Shown here one piece after another: positions 19,293-29,569 of a stretch of 64,000 nucleotides of DNA. A program made the translations under genes and the position numbers. The stretch is from Colwellia sp. 12G3 (GTDB lineage: Bacteria > Pseudomonadota > Gammaproteobacteria > Enterobacterales > Alteromonadaceae). The DNA lies in assembly GCF_002836775.1 (NCBI RefSeq), contig NZ_PJAQ01000009.1, positions 62,001 to 126,000 on the forward strand, given 5' to 3'. The notes under the pieces were generated by a model, which was not told where the DNA came from, searched no databases, and saw only the letters and a list, made by a program, of their open reading frames with translations. Each line of letters opens with the position of its first letter. Positions within the stretch are counted from its first letter, which is position 1.

Positions 19293-19898
19293 GTGACAGC
19301 GAAAAAATTTCCACATATAGCTCATATATTATGTCTTTTTATCGCTATATTGACGAGTAAAAGTCATGCGTTAGAAAGCTCAGTACAACTGCATAAAGTA
19401 GATCAAGATAAAAGCTTTGGTTATAGCCTTTCCATCGGAGATGAATTTTTTAATCAAAAAGCCTTTAATTGGCAAGTAAGTTACAACCGCCTTGAAAACG
19501 TAGTGATTGGTGATTTGGATAAAACAAGTGGTGTTTGGGATGAAGCTGACTTTGATTTTACTCTCCAAACCATTGATCTATCTTTAGGCTATCGTTATTA
19601 CCCAGAATCATACAATAAATTTATCAACAGCCTAATGGTTGAATTTCAATTGGGCGCAGCCATTAACTTAGGTGAGCATAAATTTGTTTTTCGGCCTGAT
19701 TTTGATCGAGATGATGTCTACTTTGCTGAACAAGGTGATATCAATCCAGTAATGTCCATTTCCTTGCAAAAAAGTTTTACTAAAAACTCTGCGATACATA
19801 TTGGTTTTAAACATTATCCAAGTTACTCAGATTTTGGCAGTATCAGTACTGTGTTTATTGGTTTTAATTATCGTTTTGGTCGTCAAATTGGTTACTAG
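19293..19898 (+). CDS. Putative outer-membrane beta-barrel-like exported protein
   Basis: The 201-residue protein starts at a GTG with AGGAG 7 bp upstream. A signal peptide ends near SHALES (about residue 27). The rest is rich in alternating aromatic and polar strands (FNWQVSYNRLE, LQTIDLSLGYRYYPES) and ends in FIGFNYRFGRQIGY, compatible with a small outer-membrane beta-barrel. No family was recognised. It lies between the chemoreceptor and the large repeat protein, with about 180 bp before the latter. Confidence 0.65.
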   Translation: MTAKKFPHIAHILCLFIAILTSKSHALESSVQLHKVDQDKSFGYSLSIGDEFFNQKAFNWQVSYNRLENVVIGDLDKTSGVWDEADFDFTLQTIDLSLGYRYYPESYNKFINSLMVEFQLGAAINLGEHKFVFRPDFDRDDVYFAEQGDINPVMSISLQKSFTKNSAIHIGFKHYPSYSDFGSISTVFIGFNYRFGRQIGY

Positions 19899-20081
19899 TG
19901 TTACGTATTAGTAACACTTTAATTGTTCAAGTTTTCAATAAATCAGCCGATAATCAGATGTCGGTGTAAGCTGCTCTATTGAGTTAAACTTACGAGTATA
20001 TCTATCACCTAGTAATTTTTACTAAGGTTCGTTGACAATAAAATCTGCTCTTTGAGCTGATAACCTCCTTTGGAGAAACGC

Positions 20082-23000
20082 GTGTTGAAGTATAAAATAC
20101 GTTGCTTTAAATTTTTAAGCATACTTACATTAATCATCAGTAGTAGTGCTTTTGCCATTGATACCGATGGTGATGGCTATGATGATGCCGTTGATCTATT
20201 TCCCACAAATCCACTTGAATGGATTGATACCGATCTTGATGGCATTGGCAACAACTCCGATCCTGATATTGATGGTGATGGACTGCTCAATGGTTATAGT
20301 TCTCCTTTTGGCTTTGACAATAATGATGATGGCGACTTAGTTATCAATTTCTACGATCCTTTTCCAAATAACCACTTTGAATGGCTAGATACCGATAAGG
20401 ATGGTTTAGGTAACAATGAAGATACCGATGATGATAATGACGGGATACCCGATTTACTTGATGTGTTTCCTATTAATGCATTAGAAAGCATAGATACTGA
20501 TAACGATACCATAGGTGATAATGCCGACAGTGATGATGATAATGATGGTGTTATTGATGTATATGATGTTTTTCCACTTGATCCACTAGAAAGCATTGAT
20601 ACAGATTTTGATGGTGTTGGTAATAATACCGATACCGATGATGACGGTGATGGTGTGATTGATGAAGACGATTTTTTTCCACTTGATGGTACTGAATCAC
20701 TCGATACCGACGGAGATGGTCTAGGTAATAACGCAGATGCCGACCGAGATGGTGATGGTGTCATTAACGGTAATGATATATGGCCGGATGATGTCACTGA
20801 ATGGTATGACACTGATGGCGATGGTATCGGCAACAACACAGACCTTGACGATGATGATGATGGGGTTGATGATACCTCCGATGCATTTCCTCTAAATGCA
20901 ACTGAAACTACCGATACAGATAATGATGGTATTGGTAATGTTGCCGATGGCGATGATGATGGTGATGGTGTACCTGATAATCTTGATAAATGTGGTCTTG
21001 ACCCATTAGAAAATTTAGATACCGATGGTGATGGTATTTGTGATGGTCCTGACACGGATGCAGATGGTGATGGTTCTGATGATATTGATGATGCTTTTCC
21101 TCTTGATTTTTTAGAACAACTCGATACCGATAATGATGGTTTAGGTAATAATAGCGATAACGATATTGATGGTGATGGTGTTGATAATGTTACAGATAAA
21201 TTTCCATTAGATGCATCTGAATATAGTGATACTGACGGTGATTTAATCGGTAATAATACAGATGATGATGATGATGGGGATGGTGTTGTTGATACCCTTG
21301 ATGCCTTTCCCCTCGACCCTGCTGAAACAGGCGATTTAGATGGTGATGGTACGGGTGATAACGGCGATCCAGATCGTGACGGTGACGGTATACTAAATGG
21401 CGATGATGCGCTACCGGATGATTTTTCAGAAATTATTGATACCGATGGTGATGGTATCGGAAATAATCTAGATAACGATGACGACGGTGACGGCGTTTTA
21501 GATGGTGCGGATGCTTTCCCTTACAACAAAACTGAAACAACAGATACTGATGGCGATGGTGTCGGTAATAACAGTGATGCTGATGATGATAATGATGGCA
21601 TTGTTGATGGCAATGATGCATTTCCTCTTGATATTAATGAATACTTAGACACTGATGGTGATAATGTCGGTGATAATACTGATGCTGATGATGATGGTGA
21701 CGGTGTTGATGATGGTGATGATGCTTTTAGACTTGATGTTAATGAACAATTAGATACAGACGGCGATGGTATTGGTAATAATAGCGATAGTGATGATGAC
21801 AACGACGGTTACCCTGATGCAGTTGATGCTTTTGATACTAATGTCTTAGAATGGTTTGATACTGACAGTGATGGTACTGGCGATAATGCCGATACTGATG
21901 ATGATGGTGACGGCGTCATTGATAGCGAAGATGCCTTTAGACTTGATGTCAATGAGTGGCTAGATACAGACGGTGATGGTATTGGTAATAATAGCGATAG
22001 CGATGATGATAACGATGGCTTTATTGACAGTGAAGATGACCTGCCGCTAAATCCACTTGAATGGCTAGATACTGACAACGATGGTGTTGGTAATGTTAGC
22101 GATCAAGATGATGATAATGATGGTGTTGTTGATGCTTTAGATTTGTTTCCCTTAAATGCAAGCGAATTTGAAGACAATGATAATGATGGTTTAGGTAATA
22201 ATGAAGATAGTGATGATGATAATGATGGCGTTACTGACAGCCTAGATGACTTTCCGTATGATGCGAAAGAGACAAATGATAGTGATGGCGATGGTGTTGG
22301 TGACCTACTTGATACCGATGATGATGGTGATGGTACTTTAGATTATTACGATCAATTACCATTAAATCCAAATGAGCAGCTAGATACCGATGGTGATTTA
22401 GTAGGTAACAATGCGGATCTTGATGATGATGGCGATAATATGCCAGATGAGTTCGAGTTATTATATAACTTTGATCCATTACAAGCATTTGATGCGAGTT
22501 TAGACACTGACTTTGATGGTATTACTAACGCGGCAGAAGCCTTAGCAGGTACTCATCCTTTATTTGATGATTACGCCCCCATTATTACTCCACCACAGGC
22601 CGTGCATATCAATGCAGAGCATACTTTTACCTTATTAGACTTACAGCGATTAGTTAACTTAACTAATATCACTGTTAATGATGGTCTAGATGGTAGAAAC
22701 TGCTGTGGTTTGACGGCGCTTGGTTTTGAAACGGGTGCTAAAAATATCAGCTCTGGTTTAATCCCAATTCTTTGGCGCGCGGTAGATAATGCTGGGAATA
22801 TTGCCACGGTTTCACAAGTGTTAAATATTCATCCGTTAGTGAACCTTTCTTCAGACCAAATTGTTGCTGAAGGCGGTGTGGCTCGAGTTGAGGTGGTTTT
22901 GTCTGGTAATGCGCCAGCCTACCCTGTGACTATACCATTGACCATTACCGGTAGTGTTGATAATGCGGATTATAATCTTGCCGATAATAAAATAGTCATA

Positions 23001-24251
23001 GCGCAAGGTACTACTGGTTTCATCGATATTAATATCAATAGTGACTTCCAACTAGAAGGTGAAGAGCAGCTCATTGTGAGCTTTGAGCAAGGTGTCAATG
23101 CAGGCGTAAATGCCAAGCAGGTTTTTACAATTTCTGAAGCCAATGTTGCGCCGAGTATCAAGCTAGCCGTTTGGCAAAAAGGCATACAAGTACCTAGCGT
23201 TGCTATACATGATGGTGATGTAACCATTGTTTTAAGCATTAAAGATTCTAATGTGCAAGACACCCACCAAGTTGATTGGCAAATCCCCGACTACTTGAAC
23301 GCCGTACTTTCAACTGATGAATTACAACTAGTATTTCCAGCGGATGGTGTAAATCTACCTGAAGAAAATAAAGGCCTCATTAATCTTAGTGTCACGGTAA
23401 CTGATAGTGGTAATACAACCAATAGCGGTAGTGAAGAGTTGTCACAAACTAAGCAGGTATTCTTACCTTTACTGGCGAGTCAACAAACATTGCGTAGCCT
23501 TGATAGTGATAGAGATGGTATTAGTGATATTGATGAGGGCTTTAGCGATGAAGACTCGGATGGTTTACCCGCTTATATGGATAATTCAACCATCCCTTAC
23601 TTACAGCCATTACATATTAATGCCGCGGTGGTAAAGTTAGCCGAAACTGAGCCAGGTTTGCAATTAAGGTTAGGTAAGTTTGCACTATTGCAAAGCTCTG
23701 ACGGTGTAGCACTTTCTCAACAAGAGATTCTAGATACCGGATTAGTTGAAAAGGACAGTTTAGAAAATACCTTGGGCTATTTCGATTTTGAAATACATAA
23801 CATTGAGCCATTCGGTCGTTCAGTTGCTATTGTTTTACCCTTATCGGCTGCCATTGTTGAATATTCGGTTTATCGTAAGATAAACGGTGAGGAACAATGG
23901 ACTGACTTCGTTGAAGACAGTAATAATGCTATCGCCACGAGCGCTGCCGTAAATGGTGTTTGTCCACCACCGCACAGTGAACTTTATCAAGTAGGGCTTA
24001 ATGTCGGTGATATTTGTCTAAAATTATTCATTGAAGATGGCGGCGCAAATGATAGCGACGGCATTGCCAACGGGGTGATTGATGATCCTGGCGGTATAGC
24101 TGTGGTTGATAACGATACTATATCACTTGACGTTACCCCTGAAAAATCGAGCAGTGGCAGTCTTTCTTTATTCGCTTTGTTAGTTTTATTTTTAATGTTG
24201 ATAGCTAGATTACTTCAACCAAAACATCTAATTATAGCGAGAATGAAATAG
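20082..24251 (+). CDS. Giant thrombospondin type 3 repeat protein with GlyGly-CTERM-like tail
   Basis: I place the start at the GTG at 20082 because GGAG (20072-20075) sits 6 bp upstream; a TTG at 20070 would overlap that site. A signal peptide (about 1-25, ending SSAFA) leads into about 20 thrombospondin type 3 repeats of roughly 37 residues (DTDGDGIGNN..DDDGDGV..DAFPLD..E), up to about residue 815. The Asp side chains should bind many calcium ions. A beta-rich region follows, then another Asp-rich patch near residue 1145. The C-terminus is SSSGSLS, a hydrophobic helix with Leu/Phe, then basic residues, resembling a GlyGly-CTERM sorting signal for the rhombosortase at 13855. A surface, adhesive or matrix role is inferred. 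Confidence 0.85.
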   Translation: MLKYKIRCFKFLSILTLIISSSAFAIDTDGDGYDDAVDLFPTNPLEWIDTDLDGIGNNSDPDIDGDGLLNGYSSPFGFDNNDDGDLVINFYDPFPNNHFEWLDTDKDGLGNNEDTDDDNDGIPDLLDVFPINALESIDTDNDTIGDNADSDDDNDGVIDVYDVFPLDPLESIDTDFDGVGNNTDTDDDGDGVIDEDDFFPLDGTESLDTDGDGLGNNADADRDGDGVINGNDIWPDDVTEWYDTDGDGIGNNTDLDDDDDGVDDTSDAFPLNATETTDTDNDGIGNVADGDDDGDGVPDNLDKCGLDPLENLDTDGDGICDGPDTDADGDGSDDIDDAFPLDFLEQLDTDNDGLGNNSDNDIDGDGVDNVTDKFPLDASEYSDTDGDLIGNNTDDDDDGDGVVDTLDAFPLDPAETGDLDGDGTGDNGDPDRDGDGILNGDDALPDDFSEIIDTDGDGIGNNLDNDDDGDGVLDGADAFPYNKTETTDTDGDGVGNNSDADDDNDGIVDGNDAFPLDINEYLDTDGDNVGDNTDADDDGDGVDDGDDAFRLDVNEQLDTDGDGIGNNSDSDDDNDGYPDAVDAFDTNVLEWFDTDSDGTGDNADTDDDGDGVIDSEDAFRLDVNEWLDTDGDGIGNNSDSDDDNDGFIDSEDDLPLNPLEWLDTDNDGVGNVSDQDDDNDGVVDALDLFPLNASEFEDNDNDGLGNNEDSDDDNDGVTDSLDDFPYDAKETNDSDGDGVGDLLDTDDDGDGTLDYYDQLPLNPNEQLDTDGDLVGNNADLDDDGDNMPDEFELLYNFDPLQAFDASLDTDFDGITNAAEALAGTHPLFDDYAPIITPPQAVHINAEHTFTLLDLQRLVNLTNITVNDGLDGRNCCGLTALGFETGAKNISSGLIPILWRAVDNAGNIATVSQVLNIHPLVNLSSDQIVAEGGVARVEVVLSGNAPAYPVTIPLTITGSVDNADYNLADNKIVIAQGTTGFIDININSDFQLEGEEQLIVSFEQGVNAGVNAKQVFTISEANVAPSIKLAVWQKGIQVPSVAIHDGDVTIVLSIKDSNVQDTHQVDWQIPDYLNAVLSTDELQLVFPADGVNLPEENKGLINLSVTVTDSGNTTNSGSEELSQTKQVFLPLLASQQTLRSLDSDRDGISDIDEGFSDEDSDGLPAYMDNSTIPYLQPLHINAAVVKLAETEPGLQLRLGKFALLQSSDGVALSQQEILDTGLVEKDSLENTLGYFDFEIHNIEPFGRSVAIVLPLSAAIVEYSVYRKINGEEQWTDFVEDSNNAIATSAAVNGVCPPPHSELYQVGLNVGDICLKLFIEDGGANDSDGIANGVIDDPGGIAVVDNDTISLDVTPEKSSSGSLSLFALLVLFLMLIARLLQPKHLIIARMK
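20158..22545 (+). repeat. Tandem TSP3-coding DNA repeats of about 110 bp
   Basis: GAT-rich DNA encoding the calcium-binding array. Most units have diverged, but the segments near 21716-21808 and 21929-22018 are nearly identical. Both encode the rare variant DAFRLDVNE instead of DAFPLD, which points to a recent internal duplication two units apart. Confidence 0.85.
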
Positions 24252-24284
24252 TGAGTTAAGCACTAGCATTTGTATTCAATTATC

Positions 24285-24309
24285 AAGGCTCTCATTATGA
24301 GGGCCTTTT
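24285..24309 (+). terminator. Terminator after the TSP3 protein gene
   Basis: AAGGCTCTC and GAGGGCCTT form a 9-bp stem with one G-T pair around a 5-nt loop, followed by TT, 33 bp after the stop codon. Confidence 0.85.
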
Positions 24310-24555
24310 CATTTGAGTTTACGTTTCATAAGTATTATCTATAATAAATGAACTTAAGTGCAGATAATTTACGGTAGATTATCGATAAATCATATTTTTG
24401 GTTGAATCCTTGCCATATTCTTGCTCAAATGGCGCCCCATAGTCATAAATAATTAACATTGGTTACTTAACGTGCTTTGTCCTCATCAATACATCGGTGG
24501 AATGAAAACAGCATTGCAACAGCTAACCTAGACATAATAAGCAATAGCCACTTAA

Positions 24556-25605
24556 ATGAAATATTCCCGCGTCTTTATTAATAGCTTAGCGTATGAACTG
24601 GCCCCTGAAGTGGTAACCAGTTCAGAGCTTGAATCTCGCTTGACCCCGTTATATCAAAAGTTTCGTATTCCAATGGGGCAACTCACAGCATTAACTGGGA
24701 TTGAGGAACGCCGTTGGTGGCCAACCGATCATATGCTTTCAGATGGCGCTATTGTTGCTGCACAAAAAGCAATGAATGAAACAGGTATTGATGTGGCAGA
24801 TATAGGCGCGGTTGTTTATACCGGCGTCTGTCGTGATCAACATGAGCCAGCTACCGCTTGTAGAATAGCCGCTAAGCTTGGCGTGTTAAAAAACACGGCA
24901 ATTTACGATATCAGCAATGCTTGTTTAGGCGTGTTATCAGGTATTTTAGATATTGCTAACCGTATTGAGCTTGGACAAATTAAAGCGGGCCTTGTGGTCT
25001 CGTGTGAATCAGCACGTCACATTGTAGATGTAACTATTGATGACATGCTCGCCGATCCAACCATGCAAAATTATGCGCGATCTTTAGCGACATTAACGGG
25101 AGGCTCAGGTGCTGTTGCAGTATTATTGACTGATGGTACTTTAAACCTAGATACAGACCGAAATCATCAATTGTTAGGCGCAAGTCACTTATCGGCACCC
25201 GAACATAATAATTTGTGTCAATGGGGCTTAAAAGAAGTCGGTCCACAATTATTTCGTGAATTTATGCGCACAGATGCGGTAAGTTTACTAAAAGAAGGTG
25301 TCTCGTTAGCGAAAGATACCTGGGAACACTTTTTAGAACAACGTGAATGGGTTGAAGAAAACGTTGATAAAGTTATATGTCATCAAGTGGGCGCCGCTAA
25401 TCAAAAGAAAGTATTAACCGCCTTAAACATCCCAGCGATAAAAGAATTTCCAACGTTTAAGTTACTTGGCAATATGGGTACGGTTTCTTTGCCGGTAACA
25501 GCAGCTATGGCGCATGACCAGGGTTTTTTGAAAAAAGGCGATAATGTCAGCTTCTTAGGGATAGGCAGTGGTTTAAATTGTATGATGTTAGGGCTTAAGT
25601 GGTAA
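24556..25605 (+). CDS. oleA: OleA, thiolase-fold acyl-CoA condensing enzyme
   Basis: OleA joins two fatty acyl-CoAs head to head by non-decarboxylative Claisen condensation, giving a beta-ketoacid, the first step of long-chain olefin synthesis. The 349 residues fit the family. The active-site cysteine is Cys123 in DISNACLGVLSG, with the histidine region VICHQVGAANQ and asparagine region LLGNMGTVSLP downstream; it ends in LGIGSGLNCMMLGLKW, typical of OleA. It opens a tight oleA-oleB-oleC-oleD cluster. In Shewanella and Colwellia relatives this route yields a C31 polyunsaturated hydrocarbon. Confidence 0.95.
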   Translation: MKYSRVFINSLAYELAPEVVTSSELESRLTPLYQKFRIPMGQLTALTGIEERRWWPTDHMLSDGAIVAAQKAMNETGIDVADIGAVVYTGVCRDQHEPATACRIAAKLGVLKNTAIYDISNACLGVLSGILDIANRIELGQIKAGLVVSCESARHIVDVTIDDMLADPTMQNYARSLATLTGGSGAVAVLLTDGTLNLDTDRNHQLLGASHLSAPEHNNLCQWGLKEVGPQLFREFMRTDAVSLLKEGVSLAKDTWEHFLEQREWVEENVDKVICHQVGAANQKKVLTALNIPAIKEFPTFKLLGNMGTVSLPVTAAMAHDQGFLKKGDNVSFLGIGSGLNCMMLGLKW

Positions 25606-25607
25606 CT

Positions 25608-26549
25608 ATGTTAGATAACATGACAGATAAAATAGTAGATAAGGTGTTAGCCGATACGTTAACAAAGTCATTCCCATTTAAACGTAATTACATTAATCGT
25701 AATGGTCATCAATATCATTATGTTAATGAAGGACAGGGCTCTCCGGTTGTCATGGTTCATGGTAATCCGAGTTGGTCTTTTTATTACCGTAATTTAGTGA
25801 CACAATTAAGCCAAAATCACCAGTGCATAGTGCCAGACCATATTGGCTGTGGTTTATCTGATAAACCCAGTGATGAGGGTTATGATTACACCCTAGCTAA
25901 TCGTATAGATGACTTAGCAGCTTTACTTGACCATTTAGATGTAAAAGAAAATATTACCCTTGTAGTACATGATTGGGGCGGAATGATTGGTATGGGGTAT
26001 GCTGCGCGCTATCCTGAACGTATCAAACGTTTGGTTATTTTAAACACCGGAGCTTTTCATTTACCTAAAGCTAAAAAGCTACCGCCTGCATTATGGTTAG
26101 GCCGTAATACTATTGTCGGAACGTTTTTAGTACGCGGTTTTAATGCTTTCTCAAGTATTGCTTCATACATTGGCGTAAAGCGAAAGCCAATGGCCAAAGA
26201 AATACGCCAAGCTTACGTAGCACCTTTTAACTCTTGGAAAAATCGTATTTCAACCTTGCGCTTTATTCAAGATATCCCGTTAAAAGAGGGGGATAGAAAC
26301 TATCAGTTAGTTTCTGACATTAGCGATAGCTTAGCGCAGTTTAATAAGTTACCTATGCTAATTTGTTGGGGCTTACAAGATTTCGTTTTTGATAAGTATT
26401 TTTTAGAAGAGTGGCAACAACGCTTTCCTGATGCAAAAGTACATGCTTTTGATGATTGTGGTCACTACATTTTAGAAGATGCCAGTGAAGAAGTAGTGCC
26501 TTTAATTAGTCACTTCTTAACGACAAGTGAAGCGCAATTAGTTAAATAG
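25608..26549 (+). CDS. oleB: OleB, alpha/beta-hydrolase beta-lactone decarboxylase
   Basis: OleB converts the beta-lactone made by OleC into a cis-alkene and CO2. It belongs to the haloalkane-dehalogenase-like alpha/beta hydrolases: oxyanion motif HGNPSW at 51-56, nucleophile Asp122 in VHDWGG, and the late histidine in CGHYILED. The gene is translationally close to oleA. A GTG at 25599 would overlap the oleA stop, and ATGs at 25608 and 25620 are alternatives; I chose the first ATG, without a decisive Shine-Dalgarno. OleB is separate from OleC here, as in Shewanella, whereas some actinobacteria fuse them. Confidence 0.92.
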   Translation: MLDNMTDKIVDKVLADTLTKSFPFKRNYINRNGHQYHYVNEGQGSPVVMVHGNPSWSFYYRNLVTQLSQNHQCIVPDHIGCGLSDKPSDEGYDYTLANRIDDLAALLDHLDVKENITLVVHDWGGMIGMGYAARYPERIKRLVILNTGAFHLPKAKKLPPALWLGRNTIVGTFLVRGFNAFSSIASYIGVKRKPMAKEIRQAYVAPFNSWKNRISTLRFIQDIPLKEGDRNYQLVSDISDSLAQFNKLPMLICWGLQDFVFDKYFLEEWQQRFPDAKVHAFDDCGHYILEDASEEVVPLISHFLTTSEAQLVK

Positions 26550-26618
26550 TCATTAACTCATTGTAATTAACTCATTCGCAGTTAACTTCATAGGAATGCA
26601 TACAAAAGGAAAGGGTAA

Positions 26619-28346
26619 ATGACAGAGACTACCGACAGGTCTAACCAAGCTAATTTATGTCGCCACCTCGCCCATGCAGCAATAGCAACGCCCACTGCGT
26701 TAGCTGTTGCCGTGCAAAAAAATCAACGAGGTAAGCTTACTTATCAAGAAATTGATTTTGTTACTTTGCACCAGCGCAGTGATGAGATTGCCTATGCGTT
26801 AAATGCTTACGGTCTTAAATCAGGCATGAAAGCAGTGTTGATGGTAACGCCTAGCATTGATTTTTTTGCTTTAACCTTCGCTCTGTTTAAAGCGGGTATC
26901 ATTCCCATTTTAGTTGACCCAGGCATGGGCATTAAAAACCTTAAACAATGTTTTATTGAATCTGCACCTGATGCGTTTATTGGTATCCCTAAAGCACATA
27001 TCGCCAGAGTATTATTTCGTTGGGGCAAAGGTAGCGTTAAAAAACTCTTAACCGTTACTACCGGCAGTTCAAGCGAAAATGTGTTCGCTTCATTGATTGG
27101 TGGCATCAGTTTAACAACGCTACTAACCCGATATCCTATTCAAAAAAGTGCTTTATCAAATAAAGAAGCCATTTTTTCCATGGTGAAACTCGCTGATGAT
27201 GCTATGTCAGCCATCTTATTTACCAGTGGCAGTACCGGTACGCCTAAAGGTGTGGTGTACAGCCATAAAATGTTTGAAGCGCAAATTACCGCGCTAAAAG
27301 AAGATTATGCGATTAAACCCGGCGAGCGTGATTTAGCAACTTTCCCATTATTTTCATTATTTGGCCCAGCATTAGGTATGGCCTCTATTGTTCCTGATAT
27401 GGATGCCAGTAAACCGATAAAAGCTAATCCTGACTTTATCTTTGCGGCCATTGAAAAATATCAATGTAGCAACTTATTTGCCAACCCAGCGCTCATTGAA
27501 GTACTAGGGCAGGCGGGCACGACAAAGGGTAAGACAACCAAGCTTAATAGTTTAAAGCGTGTTATTTCTGCAGGCGCTCCGGCCACGTTACCTTCAATAG
27601 AAATATTTACTCAACTACTTAGTGATGGTGTGCCGGTATTAACTTCGTATGGCGCGACTGAATCACTGCCTCTGACTAAAATTTCCAGTGACGATTTACT
27701 CAAAACAAGCCATATTACTGATACTGGCGGCGGAATTTGTGTCGGTGCGCCAGTTAATGGTGTTGAACTCAGTATTATCGAGATTAGTGAAGAGGTCATT
27801 GAAACGTGGCATGACAGTTTAGCCTTACCAATAAACACTATTGGTGAAATTGTTGTTAAAGGCGATATAGTCAGTCAGCAATATTATCATCGAGAATTAG
27901 CGACTGCGCAGGCTAAAATTATTGATGCGGATGTAGTTCGACACCGAATGGGCGATTTAGGTTATCTCGATGAATCAGGCTTGTTGTGGATGTGTGGACG
28001 AAAAGCACATCGTGTTGAAACTCAAAAGAATGTCTTCTTTTCTATTCCTTGTGAGCGAATATTTAATACCCACAAAGCTGTGAAGCGTAGCGCTTTAGTG
28101 GGGGTTAAAATAAACCATAAACGTGTGCCACTTCTGTGTGTTGAGTTAACGGATGAAGCTAAAAAAGATAAAAGTTTTGATGAGTCAGTGCTTTTTTCAT
28201 CATTAAAAATTTCAGCGCTTGCTCATAAGCAAACATCAGCCATTTCTCATTTTTTAATTCATGAAGATTTTCCTGTGGATATACGCCATAACGCCAAGAT
28301 ATTTCGTGAAAAACTGGCCGTGTGGGCTCAGCAAGAACTTGACTAA
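26619..28346 (+). CDS. oleC: OleC, AMP-dependent ligase-fold beta-lactone synthetase
   Basis: OleC uses ATP to cyclise the beta-hydroxy acid from OleD into a beta-lactone. The 575 residues show the adenylate-forming signature [13 protein letters not shown] at about 199-211, the later SYGATESLP motif and the [11 protein letters not shown] hinge region. The sequence resembles acyl-CoA synthetases, but the ole context indicates lactone synthesis. AAAGGAAAGGG precedes the ATG. It is 69 bp after oleB and 36 bp before oleD. Confidence 0.93.
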   Translation: MTETTDRSNQANLCRHLAHAAIATPTALAVAVQKNQRGKLTYQEIDFVTLHQRSDEIAYALNAYGLKSGMKAVLMVTPSIDFFALTFALFKAGIIPILVDPGMGIKNLKQCFIESAPDAFIGIPKAHIARVLFRWGKGSVKKLLTVTTGSSSENVFASLIGGISLTTLLTRYPIQKSALSNKEAIFSMVKLADDAMSAILFTSGSTGTPKGVVYSHKMFEAQITALKEDYAIKPGERDLATFPLFSLFGPALGMASIVPDMDASKPIKANPDFIFAAIEKYQCSNLFANPALIEVLGQAGTTKGKTTKLNSLKRVISAGAPATLPSIEIFTQLLSDGVPVLTSYGATESLPLTKISSDDLLKTSHITDTGGGICVGAPVNGVELSIIEISEEVIETWHDSLALPINTIGEIVVKGDIVSQQYYHRELATAQAKIIDADVVRHRMGDLGYLDESGLLWMCGRKAHRVETQKNVFFSIPCERIFNTHKAVKRSALVGVKINHKRVPLLCVELTDEAKKDKSFDESVLFSSLKISALAHKQTSAISHFLIHEDFPVDIRHNAKIFREKLAVWAQQELD

Positions 28347-28382
28347 ATTAGCGTGTAACTTGAGCTTAACTAGAACTTAACT

Positions 28383-29516
28383 ATGATTGAAGAAACGAAA
28401 AATAGTGACGACAGCATCTACACTACAGTCCATTTTAACGAAGCTGTTCAACAAGCACTTAGTGCACTTTCAGGGCAAACTAACCATGTGTTTGTTACTG
28501 GGGCTGGTGGGTTTTTAGGCAAGGCTATTTGTCGACTACTGCGTTTGGCTAATATTAAAGTGACAGGTTTTGCTCGAGGTAATTATCCTGAGCTTACCCA
28601 AATGGGCGTTAATATGGTCCAGGGTGACATTACCGACTTTGTTCGCCTTAAAGAGTCGATGCAATCATGTGATCTAGTTTTTCATGTGGCAGCAAAAGCA
28701 GGCGTTTGGGGCAGTAAAGACGATTATTTCAAGCCTAATGTGCAAGGTGCTCTAAACATTATCCGAGCCTGTCAGGAACTAGCTATCACTAGCTTAGTCT
28801 ATACCAGTACGCCGAGTGTTACCTTTGCTGGCGTTGATGAAGCGGGCATTAATGAATCACAGCCGTATGCGACAAATTTTTTAAATTTTTATGGTGAATC
28901 TAAAGCCTTAGCTGAACAACAAATATTAGCTGCTTCAACAACCTCTAATCAAAGCACTGTTCAAGACTCTCATCAAGTTAAGTCGTTAAAAACTGTGGCG
29001 TTACGTCCGCATTTAATTTGGGGTCCAAATGACCCACATCTGGTCCCGCGGGTATTAGAACGAGCCCGAGCCGGCAAATTAAAGCTTGTTGGCAAAGAAG
29101 ATAAACTCGTTGACACCATTTATGTTGATAATGCTGCGTATGCGCATATTTTAGCGGCGATTGAATTAGCAAAGCCTAATTCAAATTGTATTGGTAAAGC
29201 GTATTTTATTAGTAATGATCAGCCTATTACTATGGCCGCGATGCTCAATAATATTCTTCATTGTGTTGATTTACCTCCAGTGACGAAAAGAGTGCCCAGC
29301 GCTGTTGCCTATGCCGCTGGCGCAACGTTAGAGTGGCTCTATAACGTATTGAAGAAAAAACAAGAACCAATAATGACACGCTTTGTTGCCAAACAGCTTT
29401 CGACCAGTCATTATTTTGATATAAGTGCTGCTAAAAAAGATTTTGGTTATACGCCGATTATATCGATGGAAGAGGGTATGAAACTTCTTAAAGCATCGTT
29501 AGTAAGTGCTCAATAA
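28383..29516 (+). CDS. oleD: OleD, NAD(P)H-dependent 2-alkyl-3-ketoacid reductase
   Basis: OleD reduces the OleA product to a 2-alkyl-3-hydroxyacid. It is an extended short-chain dehydrogenase of the 3-beta-hydroxysteroid dehydrogenase type: Rossmann motif TGAGGFLG at 39-46 and catalytic Tyr170/Lys174 in YGESK. The 377 residues include an N-terminal extension of about 35 residues before the nucleotide-binding fold. The start ATG at 28383 gives only 36 bp to oleC. It completes the minimal olefin pathway; a hot-dog thioesterase follows after 53 bp. Confidence 0.93.
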   Translation: MIEETKNSDDSIYTTVHFNEAVQQALSALSGQTNHVFVTGAGGFLGKAICRLLRLANIKVTGFARGNYPELTQMGVNMVQGDITDFVRLKESMQSCDLVFHVAAKAGVWGSKDDYFKPNVQGALNIIRACQELAITSLVYTSTPSVTFAGVDEAGINESQPYATNFLNFYGESKALAEQQILAASTTSNQSTVQDSHQVKSLKTVALRPHLIWGPNDPHLVPRVLERARAGKLKLVGKEDKLVDTIYVDNAAYAHILAAIELAKPNSNCIGKAYFISNDQPITMAAMLNNILHCVDLPPVTKRVPSAVAYAAGATLEWLYNVLKKKQEPIMTRFVAKQLSTSHYFDISAAKKDFGYTPIISMEEGMKLLKASLVSAQ

Positions 29517-29569
29517 GTCGTTAGGTAGCCAGTGTTTTGCAATGAAACTTAGGAATTTAATTACGTAAA

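Noticed and set aside
20351..22488. Several long minus-strand frames rich in Ser/Pro or His
   Set aside because: They are antisense shadows of the GAT-rich TSP3 repeat DNA, which avoids stop codons on the other strand.
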